64,000 bases of DNA from Planctomycetota bacterium (GCA_018242525.1 JAFEBS010000005.1:1-64000); one strand, 5' to 3'. Positions 26,226-34,930 are shown, numbered from the stretch's first letter. Numbers and translations are program-made. The notes: generated by a model not told the origin, from the sequence alone.

Positions 26226-27119
26226 CTATTGAAAATAGATCTGTCGAACGACGCTGAACTGGTAACCCTTTCCCGCCGGTTCAACCGAAAAGTAGGTCCT
26301 GCGGATTTGGGACAGGGGCCGCTTGCGATAATCCAGTTCCAGCCGGGCCAACTGGGATTCTGTGGCTTTCGGATAGAAATGGAAAATCGCGGTGTCAGCG
26401 TGGACTTCAACGTTGGCTCGCTTGAACAATTCGACGTCGGCCCCACGACGGTCGCCGCCCTGCCACGTCATGTACATCCGCTGTTCGCCCTGCCCACCGT
26501 CGGCGTATCGAACAGCAGGACGATCGGCGGTCAGACTGGACAGGTACGCCAGCTTCCCCGCGGGCAACAGTGCACCCAATTCGATGCCGAAGAATTCCAG
26601 TTGCCGGGCGTATTCGTCGACACCAGCCCGTTCGCCATATCGCACAAACCAGCGTTGCTCACGGGGCACCCCCCCCGCTCCCGGACCAACACCCAGCCCC
26701 TTCTTTCCGGTTCCCCGCGCGCTCCCGGGTTTTCCGCTGTTCTGGATTCCCGTGTCAAACTGCTGTTGAATCTGCTGGGTGGCAGATTCCGAAAGCTCCA
26801 CCACGCTCTCCAGGGCCTCCGCGATTTCCGACTTGTCGGACGGCATTTCTGTCGGCGATGCGTCGTGGACTTCCGGTTCGGGCGAGTCCACTCGCAGGGT
26901 TTCATCCGGCGCACCGTCGTCAATTCCGCCGGGAACTTCGACCAACTCCACCGGAACCGTCTGCGGAGGGGGAGGCAGGCGATTCGTAATCCAGACGGCG
27001 ACCACGCAAACGCACATCGCTACCATGCCCACAAACAGGGCAATCGTCCACGAAGTGACACGATCATAGAGCGTGTCGCGCAAGACAGGCGTGGGATGGG
27101 AACGGGACCTGGTCGACAT
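26226..27119 (-). CDS. TonB-like single-TM periplasmic protein
   Basis: 297 aa. One N-terminal transmembrane helix (about residues 24-47, 'ALFVGMVAMCVCVVAVWI') is followed by a Pro-rich segment 'PPPPQTVPVELVEVPGG' and an acidic, Gly/Gln-rich linker to about 150, with a globular C-terminal part of about 150 residues. This architecture is that of TonB/TolA: inner-membrane anchor, extended periplasmic arm, terminal domain. The C-terminal domain is not the classical TonB fold by eye. It lies just upstream of exbB/exbD genes and 14 bases after the terpenoid-cyclase-like gene, which supports the TonB-like assignment by context rather than by sequence. Confidence 0.7.
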   Translation of the reverse strand: MSTRSRSHPTPVLRDTLYDRVTSWTIALFVGMVAMCVCVVAVWITNRLPPPPQTVPVELVEVPGGIDDGAPDETLRVDSPEPEVHDASPTEMPSDKSEIAEALESVVELSESATQQIQQQFDTGIQNSGKPGSARGTGKKGLGVGPGAGGVPREQRWFVRYGERAGVDEYARQLEFFGIELGALLPAGKLAYLSSLTADRPAVRYADGGQGEQRMYMTWQGGDRRGADVELFKRANVEVHADTAIFHFYPKATESQLARLELDYRKRPLSQIRRTYFSVEPAGKGYQFSVVRQIYFQ

Positions 27120-27133
27120 GCGGGACTCTTCAG

Positions 27134-28855
27134 CTACTGTTTGCGTTTCAATGTTGTTCGATCATCGCGCTCGTCGTAAGGGCGAATCTTCCGGTACCAG
27201 TCCGTCCACAGTTTGGTGGAACCCAGTTGCCATTGATCCAGGTGAGCCAGCCGTTGCTCATTGGTCGCGTCCTCAGCCAGGCCGTCCGTGGGATCGATCG
27301 GCAATGACAATCCATTGGGACGCCGACTCAGGATGCACAAGGCCGCACTGGCTTCACGCATTACGGATTCATCCACATCGGATAATCCGCGTATCAGCAG
27401 CGGTGCCACTGTCATGTTGCCGGTTCGTCCCAACGCCCACATGGCCGTGCGGCGGACTTCGACTCGCTTGTCGGTTGCCAGGCGTTTCAAGACGTCCAAC
27501 TGCCCGATCAACTGCTCTGGGTGTTCCAACTGGACCGCTTCGACAACGGCGGCCTGGGCCGCCTCGACCCTGGCTCCAGACGACTTTTCGAGTTCTGCCA
27601 GCAATTCGTCGATGGAACCATGCAACTTGCGAGAGGCAACTTCCCCTGCCTTGACGGTTACTGCGTCCAGGTTGTCGGGCAATCCCCGTCCGCCGACCAG
27701 CAATCCACCACCAATCGTGGGGGCCTTCTTTTTCGGCTTGGTGACCATCTTTGCCGTCGCCTTCGTCAGGAAGAGAATCGTCAATGCCGTGGCCGGTATG
27801 GGACCGCAATTATCCGACCAACTGCCTTCGGCGGTCTGTTTTCTCAGCAATTCGTCGGCGCCTTCGTCGTACCAGTCATGCGTTCCCAGCTTGTCGGCTT
27901 GCGCCAGAGCGGCCATGCGTTCAATGCCATACCAGTAGTAATTGCCGTACGAAGTCGGCTCGGCAAAGTGGTCGACACTCCATTTCATTCCCTCCTTGAT
28001 GGACTTGTCCATTGACGAGGCGGTCATGGTGGTGGTGGTCCGAACTTTCGGCCTGGACTTTTCCTTGTCGTCGACCAGTCGTTCCAGGACCCCAAAGCGA
28101 CGCGTGGGAGCTTGTGCTTTCGGTGCCGGTTGCTCCTCGTCGTCGAATACCACATTCTGGAACAGGATATACCGAATGACCAGCAGCGACCCCGTTCCGG
28201 CGGCAGTCATCGTCACCGAGGTATCCATCGCGCCAAATGGGGCGCCCGGCCCCGTGGGGTGGTAACCAAACCCCCCATTGGCACGTTGGGTTGTCGTCAG
28301 CCATTTGGCTGCCTTCTCCCACGTCTCGGCCGGGACTTCGACACCGGCGCGCGATGCCGCCCAGAGTCCCAGGATCGCATACTGACTGATACTGGTGTCG
28401 CCGTAATCGGTACCTCCTCCACCTTCCTGCGGGTAGTACCAGCCACCGTAGGGACGCTGACGGGCGATCAAAAACTGGGCGATCGATTCCAGTTCAGGGC
28501 GATAAGTCTCTCCGTCCACAGCCTCCAGCAGCATCGCGTCGACACCCGCCTCGTAGTTGTAGTTCGTGACCGGGACGTAACCACTCGGCCGGATTTTCGC
28601 CTTGATTTCCTGAATGACCTTCTGAATGTCGGGGTGATTCGCGTCAACTCCCGCCTTGACCAGGCTGTAACAGGCCAGGCTTCCCTGAGCATTGGATTTC
28701 TGCTGGGACAACAGGTATCCCTTGGCGCGATCGACCGCCTTCTGGATCTGGGCGGGATCCGCGGCATGAGCCTGCCGTCCCGTCACGCTGACGATCAGGA
28801 CCAGCCCACAGGTGACGACCTGCAACAACCTGAGGGATGGCATGGCACAGAACAT
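27134..28855 (-). CDS. Exported terpenoid-cyclase-like toroid plus HEAT repeats
   Basis: About 573 aa from the ATG at 28855; other starts at 28900 and 28843 are possible. The signal peptide ends at 'RQAHA'. Residues about 25-370 form an alpha-toroid of the prenyltransferase/squalene-oxidase repeat type: 'QRPYGGWYYPQEGGGGTDYGDTS', 'TQRANGGFGYHP' and 'GSWSDNCGPIPATALTILFL'. From about 400 there are HEAT-like helices ('DKRVEVRRTAMWALGRTGN'). No catalytic DxDD motif is visible, so it is not a cyclase; a binding or scaffold role in the periplasm is likely. It starts the run of Exb-like genes and is followed 14 bases later by the TonB-like gene. Confidence 0.8.
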   Translation of the reverse strand: MFCAMPSLRLLQVVTCGLVLIVSVTGRQAHAADPAQIQKAVDRAKGYLLSQQKSNAQGSLACYSLVKAGVDANHPDIQKVIQEIKAKIRPSGYVPVTNYNYEAGVDAMLLEAVDGETYRPELESIAQFLIARQRPYGGWYYPQEGGGGTDYGDTSISQYAILGLWAASRAGVEVPAETWEKAAKWLTTTQRANGGFGYHPTGPGAPFGAMDTSVTMTAAGTGSLLVIRYILFQNVVFDDEEQPAPKAQAPTRRFGVLERLVDDKEKSRPKVRTTTTMTASSMDKSIKEGMKWSVDHFAEPTSYGNYYWYGIERMAALAQADKLGTHDWYDEGADELLRKQTAEGSWSDNCGPIPATALTILFLTKATAKMVTKPKKKAPTIGGGLLVGGRGLPDNLDAVTVKAGEVASRKLHGSIDELLAELEKSSGARVEAAQAAVVEAVQLEHPEQLIGQLDVLKRLATDKRVEVRRTAMWALGRTGNMTVAPLLIRGLSDVDESVMREASAALCILSRRPNGLSLPIDPTDGLAEDATNEQRLAHLDQWQLGSTKLWTDWYRKIRPYDERDDRTTLKRKQ

Positions 28856-28935
28856 GTCAGATCCATTCGGGACAGGATTTCGCGGGTTGGGATCGAACAT
28901 CACTGATCGTAGGCCTGTGTGGGACAGTGTGTCAA

Positions 28936-29253
28936 TCAGGGCTTCGCACTGAGATCGCACTGGCACAGGAACTGTCCGCAGCCAGGACAGCCTGAACCGT
29001 ATTTCTGCCGGACCGCCGCATCCAGGTCGACGCCTGCCACGTTGGCAATTGTCGCCAGCCACGCCAGCACGTCGGCAAACTCCAGTGCCAGCGCCTCGTG
29101 GTCATCCTCACGCAGTGCCGCAGCCAGTTCGCCAACCTCTTCCATCAGCCACATGAATGTCCCCTCGACTCCACGGGCTTCGTCCTTGGCGCCATACATC
29201 TCACGAATCAGGGATTGCAGGTCACGGAGCGACAGCGGAGTTTGTTCGGTCAT
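28936..29253 (-). CDS. MazG-like nucleotide pyrophosphohydrolase
   Basis: 105 aa from the ATG at 29253. The four-helix MazG signature is clear: 'FMWLMEEVGELAAALRE' with the EExxE metal-binding set and 'ALALEFADVLAWLATIAN' with the ExxD set. Members hydrolyse non-canonical or excess nucleoside triphosphates to monophosphates. The C-terminus adds a Cys cluster, 'CPGCGQFLCQC', that could bind a metal. The longer frame to 29445 is not supported. It ends 80 bases before the terpenoid-cyclase-like gene and may be its upstream operon neighbour. Confidence 0.9.
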   Translation of the reverse strand: MTEQTPLSLRDLQSLIREMYGAKDEARGVEGTFMWLMEEVGELAAALREDDHEALALEFADVLAWLATIANVAGVDLDAAVRQKYGSGCPGCGQFLCQCDLSAKP

Positions 29254-29315
29254 GATGAAGATCTGATGAGGGAATGGCGTCTCTGACAATAGCGGCTTGG
29301 AATCCGACGACGGGC

Positions 29316-30356
29316 TCAGTTGGGATTGAGATAGTACCACCACAGCGCGACCACTTCCCGCAGCATGAGTCGCTCCTGGTAATAGAGCCGTCGGGAATCT
29401 CTGGCCGGGACAGTACAGACCTCCCACCCTGCCCGGCGAAAACAAAGTTTGATCCGCGGCAGATGATAGTAATTGCTGACGGCCAAAACACGTGGCGGCT
29501 GTTGAAAATCAGACCGCACGACGAGATTCCGCACGGTCGCCTGCGTATTCAAGCCGTCGCGGTCAAGTTCGATCGAATCGCCGGGAACCCCCAGCTTGAT
29601 CGCCAGGGTTCGCATCGCTTCGGTCTCGTGCACGGCTCCCGGCCCCGGTCCACCGGAAAACACCAGCTTTGACGCAAGCCCCGCCTTGTACAGTTCCACG
29701 CCGGTTTTGACGCGATCCGACAGAGCCATCGAAGGAACCCCGTCCGGACGCACATAGCACCCAAAGACCACGATGATGTCTGCGGGCCGACGATAATCGG
29801 TCAAACCAAAACAGACCATTTGTGCCAGCGGGAATGCGACCGCTGCCACCAACACAGTCGCCACGAGGATCAGTCGATCAAACCATTGGCGTGGAATACT
29901 GTCTCCTTTTTGCCGCACGACTTGGACCTGCCGGACCCCAACCAGGATCCAAACCAGCACCAGCAGGATCGCTGCCGAAAGTGGAATCGCCGATTGCGAA
30001 TAAATGCCCCCTGCCGCAATCAACCGCCAGAATGTCCACGCATTCAACGCGGCCACCGCCATCAGGACGCCCAGCAACCCCGACAGTAGCCAGCCGCGAA
30101 ACGGAGCCCACCGGGGACACAGGGCATATGCCAGCAAGCCGAGGGCGTTGGTGAGCATCAACAGCCGATTGATGCCTGGATCGGCGAACCTGAGATCAAT
30201 CCACCATAAGTTGGCATCAAATCCGGGATGGCTCAATTCACCGACAATGTTAGACAACGTAAACACGGCCAGGAATAACCCCCAGCCGCGCGACGAGGCA
30301 ATCGCGATCCGAACCGTTCGCCGCGGAGAAGTCGTGGCAGCAGCGGCGGTGGACAT
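29316..30356 (-). CDS. YdcF-like (DUF218) membrane protein
   Basis: 346 aa from the ATG at 30356, which has GGGGAG upstream. The first 190 residues contain several hydrophobic helices (about six). The C-terminal 160 residues match the DUF218/YdcF/SanA fold: 'ADIIVVFGCYVRPDGVPS', 'LVFSGGPGPGAVHETEAM' and 'LNTQATVRNLVVRSDF', with a 'VLAVSNYYHLPRIKL' segment near the end. Family members are linked to cell envelope integrity and lipid carrier cycling in other bacteria; the exact reaction is unsettled. It stands alone between the MazG-like gene and a long hairpin. Confidence 0.85.
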   Translation of the reverse strand: MSTAAAATTSPRRTVRIAIASSRGWGLFLAVFTLSNIVGELSHPGFDANLWWIDLRFADPGINRLLMLTNALGLLAYALCPRWAPFRGWLLSGLLGVLMAVAALNAWTFWRLIAAGGIYSQSAIPLSAAILLVLVWILVGVRQVQVVRQKGDSIPRQWFDRLILVATVLVAAVAFPLAQMVCFGLTDYRRPADIIVVFGCYVRPDGVPSMALSDRVKTGVELYKAGLASKLVFSGGPGPGAVHETEAMRTLAIKLGVPGDSIELDRDGLNTQATVRNLVVRSDFQQPPRVLAVSNYYHLPRIKLCFRRAGWEVCTVPARDSRRLYYQERLMLREVVALWWYYLNPN

Positions 30357-30376
30357 GCTGACTCCCCGTAATTCGG

Positions 30377-30472
30377 CAACAGTTCCAAGTGAGCCGGGTG
30401 CCGCCAGGCCCCGGACGTTTCTTTGCACTCTGCCACAGGTCCGGGGCCCGGCGGCACCCGGTTCAACTGTTG
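30377..30472. repeat. Long intergenic hairpin, member of a dispersed repeat
   Basis: Arms 30394-30416 (CCGGGTGCCGCC...) and 30439-30461 (...GGCGGCACCCGG) pair over 23 nt with one mismatch. Outer arms CAACAGTT (30377-30384) and AACTGTTG (30465-30472) also pair. The right arm matches 5025-5050 in 23 of 26 positions. It lies downstream of apt and upstream of the YdcF-like gene. The loop has TTTCTTTGCACTCTGCC. It could be a terminator for apt, but the shared sequence suggests a mobile or REP-like intergenic element. Confidence 0.7.
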
Positions 30473-30505
30473 GAAATGCGCTCCCCCATTTGCAAGCAGT
30501 CGTCC

Positions 30506-31030
30506 TTAGTCTTCGCCGTCATATTGGATCAAGCTGCAGATATCACAATTCTGCAGCCGATCGCGGCCATTCAGAAATGTCAGTTCGATCAGGAATCCGC
30601 AACCGACAACCTGCGCATGACTTTGCTCGGCCAACCGCTTGCACGCTTCGATCGTGCCGCCCGTGGCCAGCAGGTCGTCCATCAGCAGGACCCGGCTGCC
30701 CGGCGGCAGGGCGTCGATGTGCATTTCCAGCGAATCGCTGCCGTATTCCAGGTCGTACTCGAATCGTCGGGTTTCGAACGGTAGCTTCCCAGGCTTGCGA
30801 ATCGGGATGAAGGAAACATCCAGTTCCAGTGCCAGCGGTGCCCCAAAAATGAAGCCGCGGGATTCCGCCGCCAGGATGGCGGTCGGCCTGGTATCCACAA
30901 AATGGTCGGCAAACTGCCGGATCGCATGGCGAAAGGCCTGTGGTGCCGAGAGCAAGGGCGTAATATCCCGAAACAGGATGCCTGGCTTCGGGAAATTCGG
31001 GACATTGCGAATGAAATCTTTGAGATTCAA
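30506..31030 (-). CDS. apt: Adenine phosphoribosyltransferase
   Basis: 174 aa, the usual length. It converts adenine plus PRPP to AMP in purine salvage in the cytoplasm. The PRPP-binding loop is '[13 protein letters not shown]' near residues 114-126; '[15 protein letters not shown]' near 54-68 and '[16 protein letters not shown]' near the N-terminus are APT signatures. The start is a TTG at 31030, chosen because AAGGAG lies 7 bases upstream and no later ATG fits the family N-terminus. The upstream 170 bases to argG hold no gene. Confidence 0.95.
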   Translation of the reverse strand: MNLKDFIRNVPNFPKPGILFRDITPLLSAPQAFRHAIRQFADHFVDTRPTAILAAESRGFIFGAPLALELDVSFIPIRKPGKLPFETRRFEYDLEYGSDSLEMHIDALPPGSRVLLMDDLLATGGTIEACKRLAEQSHAQVVGCGFLIELTFLNGRDRLQNCDICSLIQYDGED

Positions 31031-31203
31031 ACCTCGGCTCCTTGGCAGGGCGCTTGTGTTCAGTCCGTTGCATGAATCTGGAACATGAGCCGACGTGCGG
31101 GCAACGGATTTGTCAATGCGCGTCGAACTCGTTCATCCCTCACTGACGCGTCGGGCTAATGTTTTGAGGCTCCTGCGATTCCGTCGCAACAGCCGCACGG
31201 CAA

Positions 31204-32418
31204 TCAATAGCTGCGCGGCCGGACGCGACCCTGGACGCGGCTTGGCAGTCCCATGATTCGCAGGAATCCTTCCGCGTCGGTCTGATCATAGGATCCGCCC
31301 GCTTCCATGCTGGCGATCTTGTCGTCATACAGGCTGTTCGGGCTGGTCCGGCTGCAGACAATGATGTTCCCCTTATACAACCCCAGCTTGACCTCGCCGG
31401 TGACCACCGATTGCGTCTGACGATTGAACGCCATCAAGGCATCCATCTTCGCCGTGTACCAGAATCCATAGTAGACCATCTCGGCGATTTCCGGAGACAG
31501 CCGATCCCGCAGGTGCAGCAGGTCCCGATCCAGCGTCAACTGTTCAACGTAGCGATGCGCTTCGTAGAGCAGTGTCATTCCCGGCGCTTCGTAGACACCG
31601 CGGCTCTTCATGCCGACAAACCGGTTTTCAATCATGTCCAACCGGCCCACGCCATTCCGGCCGCCGATCGTGTTCAACCCCAGGACCATCTGCAGAGCGC
31701 TGACCGGCTTGCCATTCAACGTCGTCGGCACGCCGCTTTCAAATCCGATTGTTACATGTTCTATCTGATCGGGGGCTTCTTGAGGTGAAACCGTCATCCC
31801 GAAGTCGGGCACGTCGACACCGGTCGTCTGAGGATCTTCCAGCACGCCCGCTTCGTAGCTGATGTGCAGACAGTTCTCGTCAGAGCTGTACGGCTTGGAG
31901 ACGGAAGCCTTGACGGGAATGTTTTTCTCGGCGCAATAGGCGATCATTTCGGTACGGCCCGGAAACAACTCGCGGTAACGTGCAATGCGCCATGGGGCAA
32001 TAATTTTGATGCCGGGTTCGAGGGCTTCCGCCGCCAGTTGGAAACGACATTGATCGTTTCCCTTGCCGGTGGCCCCGTGTGCGTACGCATCGGCACCAAC
32101 TTCACGCGCCACCTGCAGGCAGATCCGGGAAATCAGCGGCCGGGCGATCGATGTCCCCAGCAGATACACCCCTTCATACCGCGACTGCCACTGCATCACG
32201 GGAAACGCAAAGTCGCGACAAAGCTCTTCCTGGGCATCAACAATTCGTGCGGACTTCGCACCGCAGGTGTGAGCTTTCTTCAGAATCGCGTCACGATCTT
32301 CACATGGTTGTCCCAGGTCGACATACACGCAGTGAACGTCGTATCCCTCGTCCTGCAGCCAACCGAGAATGACCGAGGTATCCAGACCGCCGGAATAGGC
32401 GAGCACACAACTGGGCAT
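31204..32418 (-). CDS. argG: Argininosuccinate synthase
   Basis: 404 aa from the ATG at 32418 (GGAAAA upstream). It joins citrulline and aspartate with ATP in arginine synthesis. P-loop 'VLAYSGGLDTSV' near residue 5; 'GATGKGNDQCRF' near residues 113-124; 'RFVGMKSRGVYEAPG' and the conserved C-terminal half are present, so it looks intact. No arginine operon gene or ARG box could be identified nearby. A frame reaching 32451 adds a poor hydrophobic leader and is not used. Confidence 0.97.
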   Translation of the reverse strand: MPSCVLAYSGGLDTSVILGWLQDEGYDVHCVYVDLGQPCEDRDAILKKAHTCGAKSARIVDAQEELCRDFAFPVMQWQSRYEGVYLLGTSIARPLISRICLQVAREVGADAYAHGATGKGNDQCRFQLAAEALEPGIKIIAPWRIARYRELFPGRTEMIAYCAEKNIPVKASVSKPYSSDENCLHISYEAGVLEDPQTTGVDVPDFGMTVSPQEAPDQIEHVTIGFESGVPTTLNGKPVSALQMVLGLNTIGGRNGVGRLDMIENRFVGMKSRGVYEAPGMTLLYEAHRYVEQLTLDRDLLHLRDRLSPEIAEMVYYGFWYTAKMDALMAFNRQTQSVVTGEVKLGLYKGNIIVCSRTSPNSLYDDKIASMEAGGSYDQTDAEGFLRIMGLPSRVQGRVRPRSY

Positions 32419-32539
32419 GAACGTTTTCCAATACGAAAGCAAGAACGACACGATCCAACAAACTGCACGGCAACAACCGCGCCGGCAGACTGATTATAGC
32501 CGCCGGGCGATGAGTCGCCACCGAACCCAGATGGACAAC

Positions 32540-33280
32540 TTACTTCGATTCCGTCTTCTTTTTTTCGTACGCGGCCAGAATCCCTTCCGGATCGTCGTTG
32601 AACGCATCCCGGCAACCGGTGCAGCAGACGTAATAGGTTTTTCCCTTGTACATCACGGCAATCGTCCCGGTGCCTCCCGTCACAACGCAGATCGGGCCCG
32701 ATCCGCCGACCGCCGCGATTTTGGTCCCCTGTCGCTGATAGGCGACTTCACCCACGCGCGTGAAAAACGACTGCTGTTCGGGCCGCCGCTCAAACAGCAC
32801 CAGCATCCGATTCTCGTTCAGCATCGTCAGGGTCAGACGATGCACGTCCTTCTTGTCGTCCTCCCCCTCCAGAACCAGTCGCTTTTCTGCCAGCTTTCCC
32901 AAGTATTTGCGCGTCGAATCGTTCGGCAATGTGGCCGTCAGCGCGAACTGTTTGCCCGCTTCGTCATACGTCAGGATCGCAGTCTTCCACTCTTTACCGT
33001 CTTCAAAATTGAACCGGATTCCGGTGCTTTTGGCCTTCAATTCCCAGACCAGATCGGCCTTTTCCTGCCAGGCCCCCTGTGTGGACCCACGCTTCACCTG
33101 CCCGATTCCACGCCAACTGCCGATGACGCCATTGAAATCGCGCAGAGCTTCGATCAAGGCGGCCTGCGGTGGCGACTTCGGTTCCGGGTCGGCACAGTAC
33201 GCCACCCACGTCGAACAGATACCCACCAGGGCCACGGCTGCTGCCGCAAGGTTCCCTGTCGAAAAACGGCGAATGAACAT
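32540..33280 (-). CDS. Exported protein with C-terminal YHS-like metal domain
   Basis: 246 aa from the ATG at 33280 (GGAG upstream). A signal peptide (LAAAAVALVGICSTWVAYCA) is followed by about 150 residues of a beta-rich domain, 'GVIGSWRGIGQVKRGSTQGA', resembling lipocalin-like or DUF1579-type folds but not assigned. The last 50 residues, 'YKGKTYYVCCTGCRDAFNDDP', look like a YHS/TRASH-type metal-binding domain with three cysteines. YHS domains bind metals such as copper or appear in metal-sensing proteins, so a role in periplasmic metal handling is possible. It is followed 120 bases later by argG with no obvious link. Confidence 0.7.
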   Translation of the reverse strand: MFIRRFSTGNLAAAAVALVGICSTWVAYCADPEPKSPPQAALIEALRDFNGVIGSWRGIGQVKRGSTQGAWQEKADLVWELKAKSTGIRFNFEDGKEWKTAILTYDEAGKQFALTATLPNDSTRKYLGKLAEKRLVLEGEDDKKDVHRLTLTMLNENRMLVLFERRPEQQSFFTRVGEVAYQRQGTKIAAVGGSGPICVVTGGTGTIAVMYKGKTYYVCCTGCRDAFNDDPEGILAAYEKKKTESK

Positions 33281-33668
33281 GACGATCACTCCACTGATTT
33301 GAGATGCCTGGCAGACTCTGCCGCCCAACCCGCTTTCCGCCAGGATTGAACCCCGCCAATCGCACCACCGACCGGCGGAGATTTCAGACTTATTGTCTGA
33401 AAATACCGGCCAGCGTCAACGGCTCTGTTGCCAAAAGTCAACATCGTACTCCATGAACCTGGCTTGGATCGACGTTGAATCTGCCCGAAACGGCAGAATC
33501 GTCCCCTGTTTCGCCGTTCTGCCGACCAAATCTGCTCGAAATGTCAAAACGTTGCGTGAACCGGCAGCGGACGAACTAAGTTGGGTTGGATGGCATCCTG
33601 TCGCCATAGACTCCGTAAGAGACGACCAGAGCCAGTACCGATTGCTGCGCGTGAGGAATCCTGGAACC
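33281..33668. other. Divergent intergenic region with one hairpin
   Basis: About 390 bases separate the YHS-like gene (minus) and the small membrane protein gene (plus). A perfect hairpin lies at 33382-33402: TTTCAGAC, loop TTATT, GTCTGAAA. It is close to the YHS-gene promoter region and could be an operator. No ORF is convincing, although one frame stays open over the region. Confidence 0.5.
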
Positions 33669-33905
33669 ATGTTGGACCCGACTACCGAATCCGATGACGA
33701 CATCTATCTCAAGAAGAGTGGGATCGACAATAGTATCGGGTACCTGATCGCCGGCGTCGTGGTCCTGGTGTTTTTCCTGGTGACCGTGCTGGGAATGGGT
33801 AAGATCCAGTCGCTGTCGGACGAGGCTGGCAACAAGGATCGCTTCGCCCCGACCGAAAAGACGGCAGAAATCGGCGACGTAGAAGCTGCGGGAATGAAAG
33901 ACTGA
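33669..33905 (+). CDS. Small single-TM protein of unknown function
   Basis: 78 aa; the ATG at 33669 follows a GAGGA tract about 12 bases upstream. Its acidic cytoplasmic tail (TTESDDDIYLKKSG) precedes one transmembrane helix (about residues 24-44, IGYLIAGVVVLVFFLVTVLGM) and a short hydrophilic tail. The frame is open further upstream to 33393, but that extension has no protein-like pattern. No family could be assigned. It sits convergently against the ilvE-like gene with only 34 bases between. Confidence 0.65.
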   Translation: MLDPTTESDDDIYLKKSGIDNSIGYLIAGVVVLVFFLVTVLGMGKIQSLSDEAGNKDRFAPTEKTAEIGDVEAAGMKD

Positions 33906-33939
33906 CAGGTCCTTCGATCCGGTGCTCCGGGTTTCCGAA

Positions 33940-34803
33940 TCACGCTCCCGACCGGGTCAGCTTGCGGAATCGTTCCAGCAGATCCCCGGTGACGGGCCCT
34001 GGTCGGCCATTCCCGATGGCACGTCCGTCCAAAGTCACCACGGCCACGACCTCGGCTGCCGTTCCCGTCAGGAACATCTCGTCGGCGACGTACAAGTCGT
34101 GACGTGTCAGCGCGCATTCTTCTACGCGATAACCTGCTTCCTTCGCCAGTTCCATGACCGCATTGCGCGTGATCCCTTCCAGGATCCCGGCGTCGGCGGA
34201 TGGAGTACGAACAATCCCCTGCTTGACGATGAAGATGTTGTCGCCGGTGCATTCGGCGACTTCACCCTTGTGATTCAACATCAGGGCTTCGACCATGCCA
34301 GCGTCGGTCCCTTCGATGCGGGCCAGGATGTTATTCAGGTAATTCAGCGACTTGATCCGGGGACTCAACGCACCCGGATGGTTCCGGATCGTGCTGGCGG
34401 TGACCAGGTTCATTCCCCGGGTATACGTCTCGGGCGGATACAGCGTGATCGTATCCGCAATGATGATGACCTGCGGATTGCTGGTCTTGCGGATATCAAG
34501 GCCCAGGCTGCCGGCTCCGCGCGTCACCACCAGGCGGATGTAACCATCGCTGATGTTGTTCGCCTTCACCGTCTCTTCGACTGCCGCCATCAATTCGGCC
34601 GGCTGCATGGGGATCACCAGCCGGATCGCCTTGGCGCTTTCGTACAACCGATCGATGTGTTGCTGGTGCAGGAACACTTTGCCACCATAGGCGCGAATTC
34701 CCTCGAAGACCCCGTCCCCGTAAAGCAGACCGTGGTCGAACACGCTGATCCTGGCGTCAGCCTCATCCACCAGTTTGCCACCCAGATGTATCTTCAAGCC
34801 CAT
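33940..34803 (-). CDS. ilvE: Branched-chain amino acid aminotransferase (class IV)
   Basis: 287 aa with an AGGTGG site. Fold type IV PLP enzyme: 'VFDHGLLYGDGVFEGIRAYGG' near residues 21-41, catalytic Lys151 in 'RIKSLNYLNNILA', and 'EVAECTGDNIFIVKQG' and 'LTGTAAEVVAVVTLDGR' further on. This fits IlvE, which transaminates leucine, isoleucine and valine with 2-oxoglutarate. Class IV also includes D-amino-acid and 4-amino-4-deoxychorismate enzymes, but the RAY and EGI residues favour IlvE. It is preceded by the lolD terminator, so it has its own promoter. Confidence 0.9.
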   Translation of the reverse strand: MGLKIHLGGKLVDEADARISVFDHGLLYGDGVFEGIRAYGGKVFLHQQHIDRLYESAKAIRLVIPMQPAELMAAVEETVKANNISDGYIRLVVTRGAGSLGLDIRKTSNPQVIIIADTITLYPPETYTRGMNLVTASTIRNHPGALSPRIKSLNYLNNILARIEGTDAGMVEALMLNHKGEVAECTGDNIFIVKQGIVRTPSADAGILEGITRNAVMELAKEAGYRVEECALTRHDLYVADEMFLTGTAAEVVAVVTLDGRAIGNGRPGPVTGDLLERFRKLTRSGA

Positions 34804-34820
34804 TGCACACCACCTGACAA

Positions 34821-34852
34821 AGAAGCCCGGCCTTTGCGAAAGCCGGGCTTCT
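34821..34852 (-). terminator. Rho-independent terminator of lolD
   Basis: AGAAGCCCGGC (34821-34831) pairs perfectly with GCCGGGCTTCT (34842-34852) around a 10-base loop that itself can pair in part. On the minus strand it is followed by TTTGTC. It lies between lolD and the ilvE-like start, so it most likely ends the lysS-lolC-lolD transcript. Confidence 0.75.
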
Positions 34853-34930
34853 GCTTCATCGTTGGAACATCAATCGAGCAGTCGTTCGCACCGCCTTGAA
34901 TCGCAAACTCAGGCGGGGTTGGCTGGTGGC

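Noticed and set aside
26226..27119. Classical TonB C-terminal domain
   Set aside because: The C-terminal 150 residues lack the TonB consensus, so the label is by architecture and context only.
27134..28855. Functional squalene-hopene cyclase
   Set aside because: No DxDD catalytic motif was found and the protein is exported, so it is not a terpene cyclase.
33393..33668. Upstream extension of the small one-TM gene
   Set aside because: The extension has no domain-like pattern, and GAGGA is placed for the ATG at 33669.
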